DNA from: Granulosicoccus sp964437945
Lineage (GTDB): Bacteria > Pseudomonadota > Gammaproteobacteria > Granulosicoccales > Granulosicoccaceae
Length of the DNA: 64,000 nucleotides
Reading direction: 5' to 3'
Assembly (NCBI GenBank): GCA_964437945.1
Contig: CAYTJF010000002.1
Location: 10,052-74,051, forward strand
This document shows, in pieces, positions 9,184 through 19,078 of this stretch. The translations under genes were made by a program, and so were the position numbers. The notes beneath the pieces were generated by a model. It was not told where the DNA came from, did not search any database, and saw only the letters and a list, made by a program, of their open reading frames with translations. Positions within the stretch are counted from its first letter, which is position 1; every line of letters begins with the position of its first letter.

Positions 9184-9211
9184 ACCAGCGAACGTCGGTT
9201 AGCTCGCTGGT
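9184..9211. terminator. Hairpin after the protease gene
   Basis: A perfect 8-bp stem ACCAGCGA (9184-9191) / TCGCTGGT (9204-9211) begins 5 bp after the stop codon. No clear T-run follows, so termination is likely but not certain. Confidence 0.45.
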
Positions 9212-9380
9212 AAATCAATTGTGATCGTTCTGCCTCTTATCAGGTAGTGCATCAATACTAATTCTGTCCTTTCTAGATTTTAAATCTGTCGTTTTTAACT
9301 GTCTAAGCACCGTTTTCGTCATGCCAGTTCTGAGCTGATTCGTTAGTCTTCGCACACAATTATTACGGCGGTTTGTGGCT

Positions 9381-10784
9381 ATGACTATCAGCGTATTTGA
9401 TTTATTTAAAATCGGAATCGGTCCGTCCAGTTCACATACTGTTGGTCCGATGGTGGCAGCTAATCAATTTGTTGAGTCTTTGCAACACCGACCCGATTAT
9501 CTCAAGCTGGCTCGAATCAAAGTCGAATTGCTTGGTTCGTTGGGTGCTACCGGTAAAGGGCATGGCAGTGATAAGGCGGTGCTGTTGGGTTTGCAGGGGG
9601 CTAACCCAGGTAGCGTGGATGTCGAATCGATTGAACCTACACTTAAAAAAATAAGAGAATCGGGTTTATTAAGTCTCGCTGGCCGCGCACCGCTAAAATT
9701 CAAAGAATCGACTGATCTCATCATGCACAAACGTCGATCATTGCCGTTTCATCCTAACGGTATGGTGTTCTCTGCATTCGACGAAGAGGGAAATTCGGTG
9801 CATACATGTACCTACTTTTCAGTTGGTGGTGGGTTCGTTGTCGATGAGTCTGCTTCTGGCAATGCAGATCCGTTAAAGCACAAGACAACCGATGTACCTT
9901 ATCCGTTTACCACCGGTGATCGCTTGCTTGAAATTTGTGATGAGCAGGGTCTATCAATAGCCGAAGTGATGATGGCTAACGAGTCTACTTTTCAGAGCCA
10001 GGCCAGCGTACGAACCGGTCTCGTAGAAATTTGGGACGCGATGCAAGCTTGTGTGAAGCGAGGTTGTCGCGAGGATGGTGTGTTGCCTGGTGGTATGAAG
10101 GTAAAACGTCGGGCTGCTGGTTTGTATAAAAAACTCACCGTCAATCCGGAACGCGGTTATAGCGATCCTCTAACGGTAATAGATTGGGTTAACTTGTACG
10201 CGCTGGCGGTAAATGAAGAAAACGCTGCTGGCGGTAGAGTGGTGACAGCGCCCACTAACGGCGCCGCGGGCATTATTCCGGCTGTGTTGCACTATTACGT
10301 GAATTTCACACCAGATAGCAATATCGACGGTGTGATTGACTTTTTGCTAACCGCTGGGGCTATTGGCATTTTATACAAGGAAAATGCGTCCATTTCGGGT
10401 GCTGAGGTTGGCTGTCAAGGCGAAGTCGGTTCGGCTTGCTCTATGGCTGCCGGTGCGCTGACCGCTGTTCATAAAGGCACGCCAAAGCAAGTTGAAAATG
10501 CTGCAGAGATTGGTATGGAACATAATCTTGGGCTGACATGCGATCCGGTTGGTGGGCTGGTTCAGGTTCCGTGCATTGAACGCAATGCGATGGGTTCAGT
10601 AAAAGCCATCAACGCATCGCGTATTGCGTTGCACGGTGACGGCACTCATTTCGTGTCCTTGGATAAAGTCATCAAAACGATGCGGGAAACAGGTGCTGAT
10701 ATGAAAACTAAATACAAGGAAACAGCGCGTGGTGGTCTGGCTATAAATGTTGTTGAAGTACCTGTTAGCTATCCTGACTGCTAA
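9381..10784 (+). CDS. sdaA: L-serine ammonia-lyase (single-chain, iron-sulfur type)
   Basis: 467 residues from ATG 9381; a GTG at 9375 is in frame, but the family usually starts M-x-S-V-F-D-L-F-K-I-G-I-G-P-S-S-S-H-T, which favours 9381. The beta domain (about 1-160) carries this S-S-S-H-T-V-G-P-M motif and the alpha domain follows with A-P-T-N-G-A-A-G and Cys residues for the [4Fe-4S] cluster (G-C-Q-G-E-V-G-S-A-C-S and T-C-D-P-V-G-G-L-V-Q-V-P-C). It deaminates L-serine to pyruvate and ammonia. sdaA and sdaB paralogues cannot be told apart here. Monocistronic. Confidence 0.93.
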   Translation: MTISVFDLFKIGIGPSSSHTVGPMVAANQFVESLQHRPDYLKLARIKVELLGSLGATGKGHGSDKAVLLGLQGANPGSVDVESIEPTLKKIRESGLLSLAGRAPLKFKESTDLIMHKRRSLPFHPNGMVFSAFDEEGNSVHTCTYFSVGGGFVVDESASGNADPLKHKTTDVPYPFTTGDRLLEICDEQGLSIAEVMMANESTFQSQASVRTGLVEIWDAMQACVKRGCREDGVLPGGMKVKRRAAGLYKKLTVNPERGYSDPLTVIDWVNLYALAVNEENAAGGRVVTAPTNGAAGIIPAVLHYYVNFTPDSNIDGVIDFLLTAGAIGILYKENASISGAEVGCQGEVGSACSMAAGALTAVHKGTPKQVENAAEIGMEHNLGLTCDPVGGLVQVPCIERNAMGSVKAINASRIALHGDGTHFVSLDKVIKTMRETGADMKTKYKETARGGLAINVVEVPVSYPDC

Positions 10785-10930
10785 TTCTCAATAAGAGTTC
10801 TTATCTGCCGTGAATGGCTACACGGATGCTTTCGCTTCGAATTTGGTTGCGTTAAACACACAAAGCGGTTTTTGACGGTCGCGTTTGTTGGGTTACACTG
10901 CCATAAATCCACTTTGCTATTGACGGCCCT

Positions 10931-11389
10931 ATGAACGCACTTGCCATTACTTTTCACCTGCTTGCAGCCGTTATTTGGGTTGGCGGGTTGTTCTTTGCTT
11001 ACGTTGTTCTAAGGCCCTCAGCGTTAGCCATTGAGCCTCCACAACGTCTGAGCCTATGGGCAGGTGTATTCAAACGATTTTTTCCGTGGGTGTGGATGGC
11101 CATCATAGTGCTTATGCTCAGCGGTTACTGGCTCATCTTTGATTGGTTCAAAGGTTTTTCAAGTTCTCCGGGTTATGTTCATCTGATGCACGTACTCGGT
11201 TGGGTGATGTCTTTGTTGTTTATTTATCTCTATTACAAGATCTACCCGTTGTTTGTTGCCGCCGTTAAGGCGCAAGATTGGCCCGGCGCGGCCGAACAAT
11301 TGAATCGCATCAGACAAATTGTGTTGACCAATTTGGTTCTTGGTATGGGCCTGTTGGTAGCGGTTGCCGCGTTGCAGCGTCTGAGCTAA
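10931..11389 (+). CDS. CopD-like small integral membrane protein
   Basis: 152 residues with four predicted membrane helices. The first segment has the H-L-L-A-A-V-I-W-V-G-G-L-F-F pattern typical of the CopD/YwhC-type family, with a His facing the W-V-G-G motif; a second conserved His lies in H-L-M-H-V-L-G-W. The family includes copper-resistance CopD proteins and many small membrane proteins of unknown or proposed haem/copper-related function. No copper genes are adjacent, so only the fold family is supported. Stop codon followed at 11412-11435 by an 8-bp hairpin (TCACATTC/GAATGTGA). Confidence 0.75.
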   Translation: MNALAITFHLLAAVIWVGGLFFAYVVLRPSALAIEPPQRLSLWAGVFKRFFPWVWMAIIVLMLSGYWLIFDWFKGFSSSPGYVHLMHVLGWVMSLLFIYLYYKIYPLFVAAVKAQDWPGAAEQLNRIRQIVLTNLVLGMGLLVAVAALQRLS

Positions 11390-11753
11390 TTCGACCGTTT
11401 GTTGCACTATTTCACATTCATCCAGGCGAATGTGACGATATTGCGACAATTGACTGAAATAGCCTTACCAGGACCGCTTAACCGGCCAGAAAAATAATAA
11501 AATCAATAAAAACAATGATTTACTTCACTTTTATTAGCTGAATATTTCCAAATTCACCCAGCTGGTATTCCTACATTCAGCTTCATTTAAGCAAGGTTCG
11601 GTAGTGTTGGTAGCACAAGATCTGTGAATTGCACGTTTTTTCGTGCTCCAGGTTCTTGATGGCCGTTTTTACAGCTGTGTTTACAGCTGTGTTTAATAGC
11701 CGATCTGTTACTTGGCTGGTCTTTGTAAGTGGAAGGGTTCTGGATAGCGAGCT
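11390..11753. other. Intergenic region with hairpin and 12-bp direct repeat
   Basis: It holds a perfect 8-bp hairpin (TCACATTC 11412-11419 / GAATGTGA 11428-11435), possibly the terminator of the preceding gene, and an exact tandem duplication of TTACAGCTGTGT (11669-11680 and 11681-11692) ahead of msrA. The 63-codon frame at 11629-11820 runs through the repeat and is not credible. Confidence 0.5.
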
Positions 11754-12425
11754 GTGTTTGGATTGTTTAAAAAAACCGACTTACCAACCGAAAAAGAGGC
11801 TTTACCGGGCCGTGATGTAGCGCTGCGCGTAGCTGAAAAGCATGCGGTGCTCGGCAGTCCAATGTCAGGACCGTTTCCGAGCGAGCTGCAAATTGCGATG
11901 TTTGGCATGGGCTGTTTCTGGGGTGTGGAACGTTTGTTCTGGCAACAACCTGGTGTTTTCACGACGGCGGTTGGTTATGCAGGTGGGATAACACCCAATC
12001 CGCATTATTCAGAACTGTGCACCGGCATGACTGGCCATAACGAGGTCGTGCAGGTTGTTTTCGATCAGCAAGCCATCGCTTACAGGCAATTGCTTGAACT
12101 ATTCTGGGAGTCTCATGACCCTACACAGGGCATGCAGCAAGGCCCAGATAGAGGCACGCAGTATCGATCTGGTATTTACACTTACGGCGAGGAGCAATTT
12201 GCTCAAGCCGAGGCGAGTAAAGCGCATTTCCAAACAGCACTGGACGCAAACGGTTTTGGGCAGATCACCACCGAGATTATTGCTGCACCGACTTTCTACT
12301 ACGCCGAAGATGAACATCAGCAGTACTTGCACAAGAATCCACACGGTTATTGCAGTTTGGGTGGTATTGGCGTCGCATGTAATGTACCGAAAAGTAGGGT
12401 ACCAAAAGGTCAGGTGGCCTCATGA
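11754..12425 (+). CDS. msrA: Peptide methionine-(S)-S-oxide reductase
   Basis: 223 residues from GTG 11754. Nearly every landmark of the long (E. coli-like) MsrA form is present: an N-terminal extension with A-L-P-G-R-D and H-A-V-L-G, the catalytic G-C-F-W-G-V-E-R, the T-P-N-P-H-Y segment, G-T-Q-Y-R-S-x-I-Y, and H-Q-Q-Y-L-H-K-N-P-x-G-Y-C near the end. It reduces methionine-S-sulfoxide in proteins, using thioredoxin through the C-terminal Cys. It overlaps ppk2 by four bases (ATGA), so the two are translationally coupled. Confidence 0.95.
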   Translation: MFGLFKKTDLPTEKEALPGRDVALRVAEKHAVLGSPMSGPFPSELQIAMFGMGCFWGVERLFWQQPGVFTTAVGYAGGITPNPHYSELCTGMTGHNEVVQVVFDQQAIAYRQLLELFWESHDPTQGMQQGPDRGTQYRSGIYTYGEEQFAQAEASKAHFQTALDANGFGQITTEIIAAPTFYYAEDEHQQYLHKNPHGYCSLGGIGVACNVPKSRVPKGQVAS

Positions 12426-13294
12426 TGCATGCGCCAACCGAAGCCATGAAAGTGCCATTCGATGGCAGCTTCAGAGTCGCCGACTACGCTACCGTTCCTG
12501 GTGAAAATGCCGGGAAAAAAGCACTGCAAAAATCATTGAAAAAGCGTGTCGGGCAAATCGCCAAGTTACAGCGAAAATTATATGCTGACGATCGCTATGC
12601 AGTTCTGCTGATTTTTCAGGCAATGGATGCAGCGGGTAAAGATGGCACTATTCGCGCCGTCATGAGTGGTGTCAATCCGGCTGGTTGTCAGGTGTTTTCT
12701 TTTAAGTCGCCTTCGTCTGAAGAGCTCGACCATGACTTTCTCTGGCGTACAGCCAGTCGTTTACCCGAACGTGGTCGCATTGGCATATTCAATCGCAGTT
12801 ACTACGAAGAAGTGTTAGCGGTTCGGGTTCGACCCAAATACCTGGCTAAGCAGCGTTTGCCCGAAGTTGATGAAAAAAATATCTGGAAAGATAGATTTGC
12901 ATCAATACGCGAACATGAAAGTCATCTGGCCAGAAACGGCACAGTCATTTTAAAATTTTGGTTGAATGTTTCGCAAGAGGAACAAAAAGCACGATTCATG
13001 GCGCGACTAACGACGCCTGAACGGTATTGGAAGTTTTCCAAAACGGACTTATCGGAACGAGGTAAGTGGACCGATTATATGTCTGCTTATCAGGATATTT
13101 TTAACGAGACATCGCGAGAGAACGCACCGTGGTACGCAATACCGGCGGACAACAAACCTTACATGCGGCTATGTGTTGCACAGATAATTGCGGAAACACT
13201 TGGCGACTTGCCGCTTGAGTACCCTGAAAAGTCAGCCGAAGAGCTGGCGTTGTTTGAACAACATATTAGCGCTTTAGAACAGGAATCAGGTTGA
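12422..13294 (+). CDS. ppk2: PPK2-family polyphosphate:nucleotide phosphotransferase
   Basis: 290 residues. Walker A-like A-M-D-A-A-G-K-D-G-T (about 67-76), then S-F-K-x-P-S-x-E-E-L-x-H-D-F-L-W-R and the lid/Walker B region G-I-F-N-R-S-Y-Y-E-E-V-L. The D-A-A-G-K-D-G-T-I-R variant and the H-D-F-L-W-R pattern resemble class III PPK2 enzymes, which can phosphorylate both NMP and NDP from polyphosphate; class assignment is by eye. Start ATG 12422 overlaps the msrA stop; ATG 12425 is an alternative. Coupling with a methionine sulfoxide reductase suggests a stress-related operon. Confidence 0.9.
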   Translation: MMHAPTEAMKVPFDGSFRVADYATVPGENAGKKALQKSLKKRVGQIAKLQRKLYADDRYAVLLIFQAMDAAGKDGTIRAVMSGVNPAGCQVFSFKSPSSEELDHDFLWRTASRLPERGRIGIFNRSYYEEVLAVRVRPKYLAKQRLPEVDEKNIWKDRFASIREHESHLARNGTVILKFWLNVSQEEQKARFMARLTTPERYWKFSKTDLSERGKWTDYMSAYQDIFNETSRENAPWYAIPADNKPYMRLCVAQIIAETLGDLPLEYPEKSAEELALFEQHISALEQESG

Positions 13295-13399
13295 TTTGGT
13301 CAGACTCTTGCGTGGTCTCTTGAGTACTTAGTGTGAGTACCGCGTATTAGTACTTGGTAAGTCTAAAACGAAAACTGATTTGAAACCGGGAGCAAAAAG

Positions 13400-13603
13400 A
13401 TGCAATCGATGAAACAACTGGAACTACCCGAAGGTAACGTACTACGGCCTCTGCCAGAGTCGCTAACTTATGGTGCGACCGTTGATATTCGTAATGTCGA
13501 GCACGAGATCACCGATTTTATGATTCGACGAGCTTGCGAGGAAATGGATGCGCAGCAGCAATACCCTTTTTGTGGCCGAAAGCCGAAGCAGAGACGCGTT
13601 TAA
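13400..13603 (+). CDS. Small protein of unknown function
   Basis: 67 residues. GGGAG lies 8 bases before the ATG, and the sequence is not low-complexity: I-T-D-F-M-I-R-R-A-C-E-E-M-D is amphipathic, and the tail is basic (R-K-P-K-Q-R-R). No family recognised. It sits 105 bp after ppk2 and converges with gspF. Protein-like composition and the ribosome site make it a reasonable gene, but nothing proves it. Confidence 0.5.
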   Translation: MQSMKQLELPEGNVLRPLPESLTYGATVDIRNVEHEITDFMIRRACEEMDAQQQYPFCGRKPKQRRV

Positions 13604-13817
13604 TTCGAACGAGTAATTCAAGCTATAAAGAATAAGCGGAAAGAGGCAACAATAAAATAAATTTTTACAGACATCGTTTGTAATAGTTACTCACAATAAA
13701 GCAGTGCGGACACTGGTACGATTTGTCTTGTTTGGAGAAGACATCGAGCAAATTGGATTGCCAACTTTAAGTTTTACAGTTACAAAAATAAGTTACACAG
13801 TGAGTACAGCGCCTTGC

Positions 13818-15050
13818 CTAGCCAACGGCCTGATTCATTTCAAAGATCGGTAATAATATCCCCAGTACGATAGACAATACGATACCACCCATAATCAGTA
13901 TTACCACTGGTTCAAATAATCCCAAGAATATCGACATGGCTGAGTTAAGCTCGCGTTCCTGATGTGTTGCGGCCTTCTCAAGCATACTATCGAGCTTGCC
14001 TGACGCTTCACCACTAGCCACCAGGTGCAGCATCATGGGTGGGAAATAGCCGGTCTTCTCCAAAGCATGTCCCATTGGTGAACCTTCCCTGACTTGAGCC
14101 GCAGCCGTTTTAACTGCTGCGCGCATAGGGCGATTGGTAATAACTTGCGACGAAATGTCGAGCGCTTCGAGAACGGGTACTCCACTGGCAGTCAGTATGC
14201 TCAAGGTTCTTGCGAATTGTGCGGTGTTATGACTTCTTATCAATCGTTTGAGCACTGGTATCTTTAGCAAAAATGCATGTACTCGAGTTTTAAAAGCTTC
14301 ACCACGCATGGCATATTGGAAGGCGAAATACATACCAGTGAGTACTATGGCGACCAGCAGCCCCCATTCGCGTACAAACGCACTGGAATTCAATAAAACC
14401 ACTGTAAGAGTTGGTAGCTCCTGGTCCAGGCCATCAAACACCGTTACAACTTGTGGAACAACATAGGCAAGCAGAAACGAGACAATCAATATGGACGCAA
14501 AAACCAGCATGCTTGGATAAATTAGTGCCTTTTTGACAGTGGCTCTGGCGGCCTGGCGGTCTTCAGTGTAGTCGGCCAGACGTTCAAGAACGGCATCCAG
14601 GTGACCTGATTGCTCACCGGCGGCAACGGTGGACTGATAGATTTCAGGGAACACTTTTGGATAATCTTTTAATGCCGATGCAAAGGTATGTCCTTCGAGC
14701 ACTTTTGATCTGACTGATAGAATCAGCGATTGTATTTTTGGTTTCTCGGTTTGGCGACTAACTGCTGCCAGTGCTTCTTCGAGCGGTGTGCCAGCGCCAA
14801 CTAACGTCGCTACTTGTCTGGTGAACAGGGCAAGCTCGTTTGTTTTGATGCCACCGCGATAGGTAGGTATTGATTTTGAGCCGATCTTGCCATTAGCGGC
14901 TTTGGAACGAACAGTGGTTTCGTCTACCTGCAGCGGCGTCAGCTCTTGCTGACGAAGCTGCGATCGCGCCATACGTGCTGTGTCTGCTTCAAGAACCCCT
15001 TTTTTCTCTTTGCCGCGAACATCCAGCGCGACATACTCAAAAGCGGCCAT
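13818..15050 (-). CDS. gspF: Type II secretion system inner membrane platform protein GspF
   Basis: 410 residues, the normal length. N-terminal start M-A-A-F-E-Y-V-A-L-D-x-x-G-K is typical. Two repeated T2SSF domains (about 70-195 and 270-395), each containing an E-x-x-G pattern (A-A-G-E-Q-S-G and A-S-G-E-A-S-G), and three membrane helices (about 170-195, 225-245, 375-400). It anchors the GspE ATPase and the assembling pseudopilus in the inner membrane. The start ATG overlaps the gspE stop by one base. It is the last gene of gspC-D-E-F; gspG-M are not found after it. Confidence 0.93.
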   Translation of the reverse strand: MAAFEYVALDVRGKEKKGVLEADTARMARSQLRQQELTPLQVDETTVRSKAANGKIGSKSIPTYRGGIKTNELALFTRQVATLVGAGTPLEEALAAVSRQTEKPKIQSLILSVRSKVLEGHTFASALKDYPKVFPEIYQSTVAAGEQSGHLDAVLERLADYTEDRQAARATVKKALIYPSMLVFASILIVSFLLAYVVPQVVTVFDGLDQELPTLTVVLLNSSAFVREWGLLVAIVLTGMYFAFQYAMRGEAFKTRVHAFLLKIPVLKRLIRSHNTAQFARTLSILTASGVPVLEALDISSQVITNRPMRAAVKTAAAQVREGSPMGHALEKTGYFPPMMLHLVASGEASGKLDSMLEKAATHQERELNSAMSIFLGLFEPVVILIMGGIVLSIVLGILLPIFEMNQAVG

Positions 15051-16789
15051 CAGCCCTCTCGGGTAACGCGCAACACTTCTTGAAGAGAGGTTTTACCTTC
15101 AAGCACGAGACGGGCGCCATCATCTTGAATACCAGGATGGCTTAGTCGGGCGTGTCTTTCGAGTTCGTGCTCCGATTCACTGTCGTGGATCATCGATTGC
15201 ATGGTTGCATCGACTTCGACAACCTCATAGATACCAGTTCGACCTCGGTACCCGGTGTGGTTGCACTTTTCACAACCGTGTGGCTCATGCACATTGGTGG
15301 CCTGACTCACTGTTGCTCTGAGAGTCTTTAATTCTGCATGCGTTGGAGTGTGCAGACGTTTGCAATCTGGGCAAAGTACTCGCACCAGCCGTTGGGCAAC
15401 CAGCGCTTCTAAAGATGAGGCCAGCAGAAAGGGTTCTACACCCATGTCTCTGAGCCGGGTTACTGCACCAACTGCTGTATTCGTGTGCAATGTTGATAAC
15501 ACCAGATGCCCTGTCAAGCTGGCTTGAACCGCAACCTCTGCAGTTTCCATATCACGAATCTCACCAACCATGACGATATCGGGATCCTGACGCAATATGG
15601 CACGTAAACCGGTCGCGAAGTCGAGATCAACTTTGTTATTGACTTGCGTCTGACCAATACCGTCGATGAAGTATTCAATTGGATCCTCAACAGTCAGTAT
15701 GGAATAGCGTGATGTGTTTAATCGCGATAGTGCAGCGTATAGCGTAGTGGTTTTACCAGAGCCGGTGGGACCGGTAACCAGAATAATACCGTGAGATTTG
15801 GTCAGCGCCCGTGACAGGGTTTTGTGAGCCGTGTCAGGCATACCCAGGTGCTCAAGGTCGAGTCGGCCAGCCTGTTTGTCGAGTAAGCGCAGTACAACCC
15901 GCTCACCGTGTCCAGAAGGTAGCGTAGACATTCGAACATCAACTGGACGACCAGCAACACGAAGTCGAATGGGTCCATCTTGCGGAGTGCGACGCTCAGC
16001 TATGTCGAGCTTGGCCATGACCTTTAAACGCGAAATGATCAGTGGCGCAATTTCACGCGGCGGATCCAGCATTTTCTGCATAACACCATCGACACGATAA
16101 CGAACCGACAGGCGATTTTCGAATGGTTCGATGTGAACGTCTGAAGCCTGTTTTCTAACCGCTTCAGTCAGAATGGCATTGATTAGGCGAATAACCGGTG
16201 CATCGTCAGTCGATTCGAGTAAGTCTTCTGGTTCGGGTAGGGAATCAGCAAGCTGATTAAGGTCGAGATTGTCGCCGAAGTCGTCCATGATATCGATTGC
16301 CTGACCGGTCTCGCCTTCATAGTGTTGGGTAAGGCGGGCATCGAATTCGTCGCTGGTTACCGGTTCCATGATCATCGGCTGGCCAGCTTTGCGGCTAGCT
16401 TCAGCTCTGGCTAGCATAGTAATGCCAGGTTTATGAACGAGGTGCAGCTCGCCATCGATTTGTTCGAGTAGCACGCCGTGCCGCTTGGCAAAGGTGTAGG
16501 GAAGATCAGCGGTTGGACGAAGGGCTGCAGCGCCCAACGGTACCGGTTGGTTGTCTTCGCTGGCATCGTTTTCATCGTTGGCCGCTAGTACATCGGCTGG
16601 CCCTGACTTTTTGACAGGCCCTGTTTCAACCTGGCTGGATTGTGCTTGATTGGTTTGCTCAGGTCTACCGGCTGGCACAGCCCCACCAGTTTGCGCAGGA
16701 CTAGTTGCTTCCGCTGGGATGTCCACAGGGGCATCCTCGGGCTCGCCGACATCAATAAAATCTGCTGGTGAAACAACCATTTTTTTCAT
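15050..16789 (-). CDS. gspE: Type II secretion system ATPase GspE
   Basis: 579 residues, longer than usual (about 500) because of a roughly 75-residue acidic, Pro/Gln-rich N-terminal extension. Then the N-terminal GspL-binding region, the PAS-like linker, Walker A G-P-T-G-S-G-K-T-T-T (about 338-347), Asp box, Walker B R-Q-D-P-D-I-V-M-V-G-E-I-R-D, and the tetracysteine zinc motif C-P-D-C ... C-E-K-C that marks GspE rather than PilT. It hydrolyses ATP to drive pseudopilus assembly. Start ATG 16789 has the alternative ATG 16780. It lies between gspD (18 bp) and gspF (1-base overlap). Confidence 0.95.
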   Translation of the reverse strand: MKKMVVSPADFIDVGEPEDAPVDIPAEATSPAQTGGAVPAGRPEQTNQAQSSQVETGPVKKSGPADVLAANDENDASEDNQPVPLGAAALRPTADLPYTFAKRHGVLLEQIDGELHLVHKPGITMLARAEASRKAGQPMIMEPVTSDEFDARLTQHYEGETGQAIDIMDDFGDNLDLNQLADSLPEPEDLLESTDDAPVIRLINAILTEAVRKQASDVHIEPFENRLSVRYRVDGVMQKMLDPPREIAPLIISRLKVMAKLDIAERRTPQDGPIRLRVAGRPVDVRMSTLPSGHGERVVLRLLDKQAGRLDLEHLGMPDTAHKTLSRALTKSHGIILVTGPTGSGKTTTLYAALSRLNTSRYSILTVEDPIEYFIDGIGQTQVNNKVDLDFATGLRAILRQDPDIVMVGEIRDMETAEVAVQASLTGHLVLSTLHTNTAVGAVTRLRDMGVEPFLLASSLEALVAQRLVRVLCPDCKRLHTPTHAELKTLRATVSQATNVHEPHGCEKCNHTGYRGRTGIYEVVEVDATMQSMIHDSESEHELERHARLSHPGIQDDGARLVLEGKTSLQEVLRVTREG

Positions 16790-16807
16790 TAGCTTGCCGT
16801 GTCACAT

Positions 16808-19018
16808 CTAATTTGTCGTATCAGAAGGCCCAACCGCATCATTCGCGCCAGTTCCAGATCTCAGACTCTTGAACTGCGAAAGCTCTGCATTTTTATTCTG
16901 ATCGTTAAGGTCTAACTCGCGACCAAGATCAGAGGTTGGCACTATAGTATTAGTTGCACCATTTCCATCATTGACACGCTGACCTTCAAAGAACAGGTGC
17001 AGATCGGGCAATTTTGGTGCTTTTCGATTGTCCAGTTCGTCACTTTCAAACAAACCGAGTTGTGCCGTGCGCAAATCATCGTACTTGCCACGACTGAAAT
17101 AATCTGCCGTTTCAACGTCTCTTAGTATAGTTGGATGCATAAACACCATTAAGTTCCGTTTGCTTTTGGTACTGGTGCGGAAGCGAAATAAGCTTCCAAG
17201 TAACGGTATATCGCCTAATAAGGGCACTTTATCTCGCGTTTCACTGACCTGATCATCGATCAAACCACCCAGCACCAATGTTTGTCCATCTTCTACCATA
17301 ACGGTAGTTTTGATCGAACGTTTGTTTGTGGTGATGTCTGAGGCTCCGGTAACCGACGTAGCACTAACATCAGAGGCTTCCTGCTCGATATCCATTCTGA
17401 TGTTATTGCCTTCATTAATTTGAGGCTTTACTTTCAAACTAATGCCAACATCTTGACGCTCAATGGTCTGGAATGGGTTGTTGTTAGACGCAGAAAGCTG
17501 GGTACCTGTTACAAATGGCACGTTTTGGCCAACAACAATTTCAGCTTCCTGATTGTCCATTGTTACCAGTGTTGGTGTGGACAATATGTTGTTGTCAGCA
17601 TCTGATGCAATGGCAGAGAGCAGAATGCCAAAATCAATGCCACCTGAGCCAAAGCGGCCCGCTGCCAGTGACAGTCCGTTGCTAAGGCTCGCTCCAGCGG
17701 CATTACCGCTTTCAGCCGCCAAAGCAGTGGCTGCCAGCGCCTGAGTTGCACCACCCAGATTGGTGTAAGCCGCAGGACGATTATTGCCTGTACCGTCAAC
17801 GGCGAAGTTAACGCCCAGCTGTGCGCTGTTGTTCTCAGACAGTTCTGCGATGATGGCTTCCACTAATACCTGTGCTCGACGGATGTCTAATTGTTCGATA
17901 ACAGCTAGGATACTGCGCATTTCATCTGGTGGGGCGGTAATAATAAGCGCATTGGTGTCCTCATCTGCCTGAATATCCACATTTGGACGTTCGCTTTCCT
18001 GATTTGCCGCTCGACGAACAATCGATGCCGTTGGGGCTTGCGGGACAACAACACCGTTGGCATTGACTGTTGGGGCTGCGCCAGCAGCTGGCGTTGCAGG
18101 GGCTGCTGCGGGTTGGCCGTCTTCTGTGGAGCTGGTGCCGATCTTCGCTTGGCCAGCAGATACACCTGTCAAAATGGCGAGTAGATCAACGGCGTTGGCA
18201 AACCGCAGATATACCACGCGAGTGTTACCACCAGACTCAACCGGGGTGTCCAGGTTTGCAATCAAGCCACGCATACGAACACGGGCTGCCTGATCACCAC
18301 TAAGCAATATACTGTTGGTTCTTTCATCTGCGGCAAATCGAACAGCACCGGGTGCACCGGCGGCCTGGCCAGCTCTTGACTGCAGAGAGCCTATGATTCG
18401 TATTACTTCACTGGCAGAAGCATGTTGCAGGCGAACCACTTCAACCTCTTCGTTCTCTGGTCGGTCAATCCCTTCGATGATACTGATCAGGCGTTCAATG
18501 TTATTGGCTCGGTCGGTAACAATAAGTGTATTTGTCGCTGCATAGGCAGCCAGATGGCCTTGTTGTGGCACGAGTGGTCGAAGGATGGGAACAAGCTGTG
18601 CAGCTGGCACATTTTCGACCTTGATAACCTGCGTCACCAGTTGATCGCTGGCTCCGCCGTCCGGGTTGTACGCGGGCACAGGCCCTTGTTTCGCGTTAAC
18701 GTCCGGTACGATCTTTATAAGGTCTCTGCCAGGTACTGCCGAATACCCATGTACCTGAAGAACCGACAGGAACGTTTCATACAGCTCGTCAGCGCTGAGC
18801 GGCTCTGCCGAGATTACGGTTACGCGTGCTTTAACACGCGGATCGACAACAAAGTTCTTGCCCGATTGGCGCGAAACGGTTTGGATAAGGGAGTGTATAT
18901 CCGCATTCTTAAGGTTCAGCGTGAACGTGTCTTCCTGCGCATGCACCGGCCCGCTAATCAGCAAAGCCAGGCTCAGGAGAGCAAATGTTAGTTTAATAGT
19001 TAGCCTGTTCTTCATCAT
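16808..19018 (-). CDS. gspD: Type II secretion system outer membrane secretin GspD
   Basis: About 736 residues from ATG 19018 (a TTG at 19033 is in frame but puts the signal peptide too deep). Signal peptide ends at V-H-A. Domains in order: N0 (T-L-N-L-K-N-A-D-I), N1, N2 and N3 repeats, then the secretin core with V-P-F-V-T-G and the V-P-L-L-G-D-I-P-L-L-G-S-L-F-R box. N3 carries a long Ala/Pro-rich insert (near 18070-18150), usually a flexible loop. It forms the multimeric outer membrane channel. Downstream of gspC, upstream of gspE, in one operon. No pilotin (GspS) seen. Confidence 0.95.
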   Translation of the reverse strand: MMKNRLTIKLTFALLSLALLISGPVHAQEDTFTLNLKNADIHSLIQTVSRQSGKNFVVDPRVKARVTVISAEPLSADELYETFLSVLQVHGYSAVPGRDLIKIVPDVNAKQGPVPAYNPDGGASDQLVTQVIKVENVPAAQLVPILRPLVPQQGHLAAYAATNTLIVTDRANNIERLISIIEGIDRPENEEVEVVRLQHASASEVIRIIGSLQSRAGQAAGAPGAVRFAADERTNSILLSGDQAARVRMRGLIANLDTPVESGGNTRVVYLRFANAVDLLAILTGVSAGQAKIGTSSTEDGQPAAAPATPAAGAAPTVNANGVVVPQAPTASIVRRAANQESERPNVDIQADEDTNALIITAPPDEMRSILAVIEQLDIRRAQVLVEAIIAELSENNSAQLGVNFAVDGTGNNRPAAYTNLGGATQALAATALAAESGNAAGASLSNGLSLAAGRFGSGGIDFGILLSAIASDADNNILSTPTLVTMDNQEAEIVVGQNVPFVTGTQLSASNNNPFQTIERQDVGISLKVKPQINEGNNIRMDIEQEASDVSATSVTGASDITTNKRSIKTTVMVEDGQTLVLGGLIDDQVSETRDKVPLLGDIPLLGSLFRFRTSTKSKRNLMVFMHPTILRDVETADYFSRGKYDDLRTAQLGLFESDELDNRKAPKLPDLHLFFEGQRVNDGNGATNTIVPTSDLGRELDLNDQNKNAELSQFKSLRSGTGANDAVGPSDTTN

Positions 19019-19078
19019 CGTTTCTATGAGCAAATCACCGTGGTCAAAGTTTAGCCCGTTAAGGTGTGAATTTGGGGT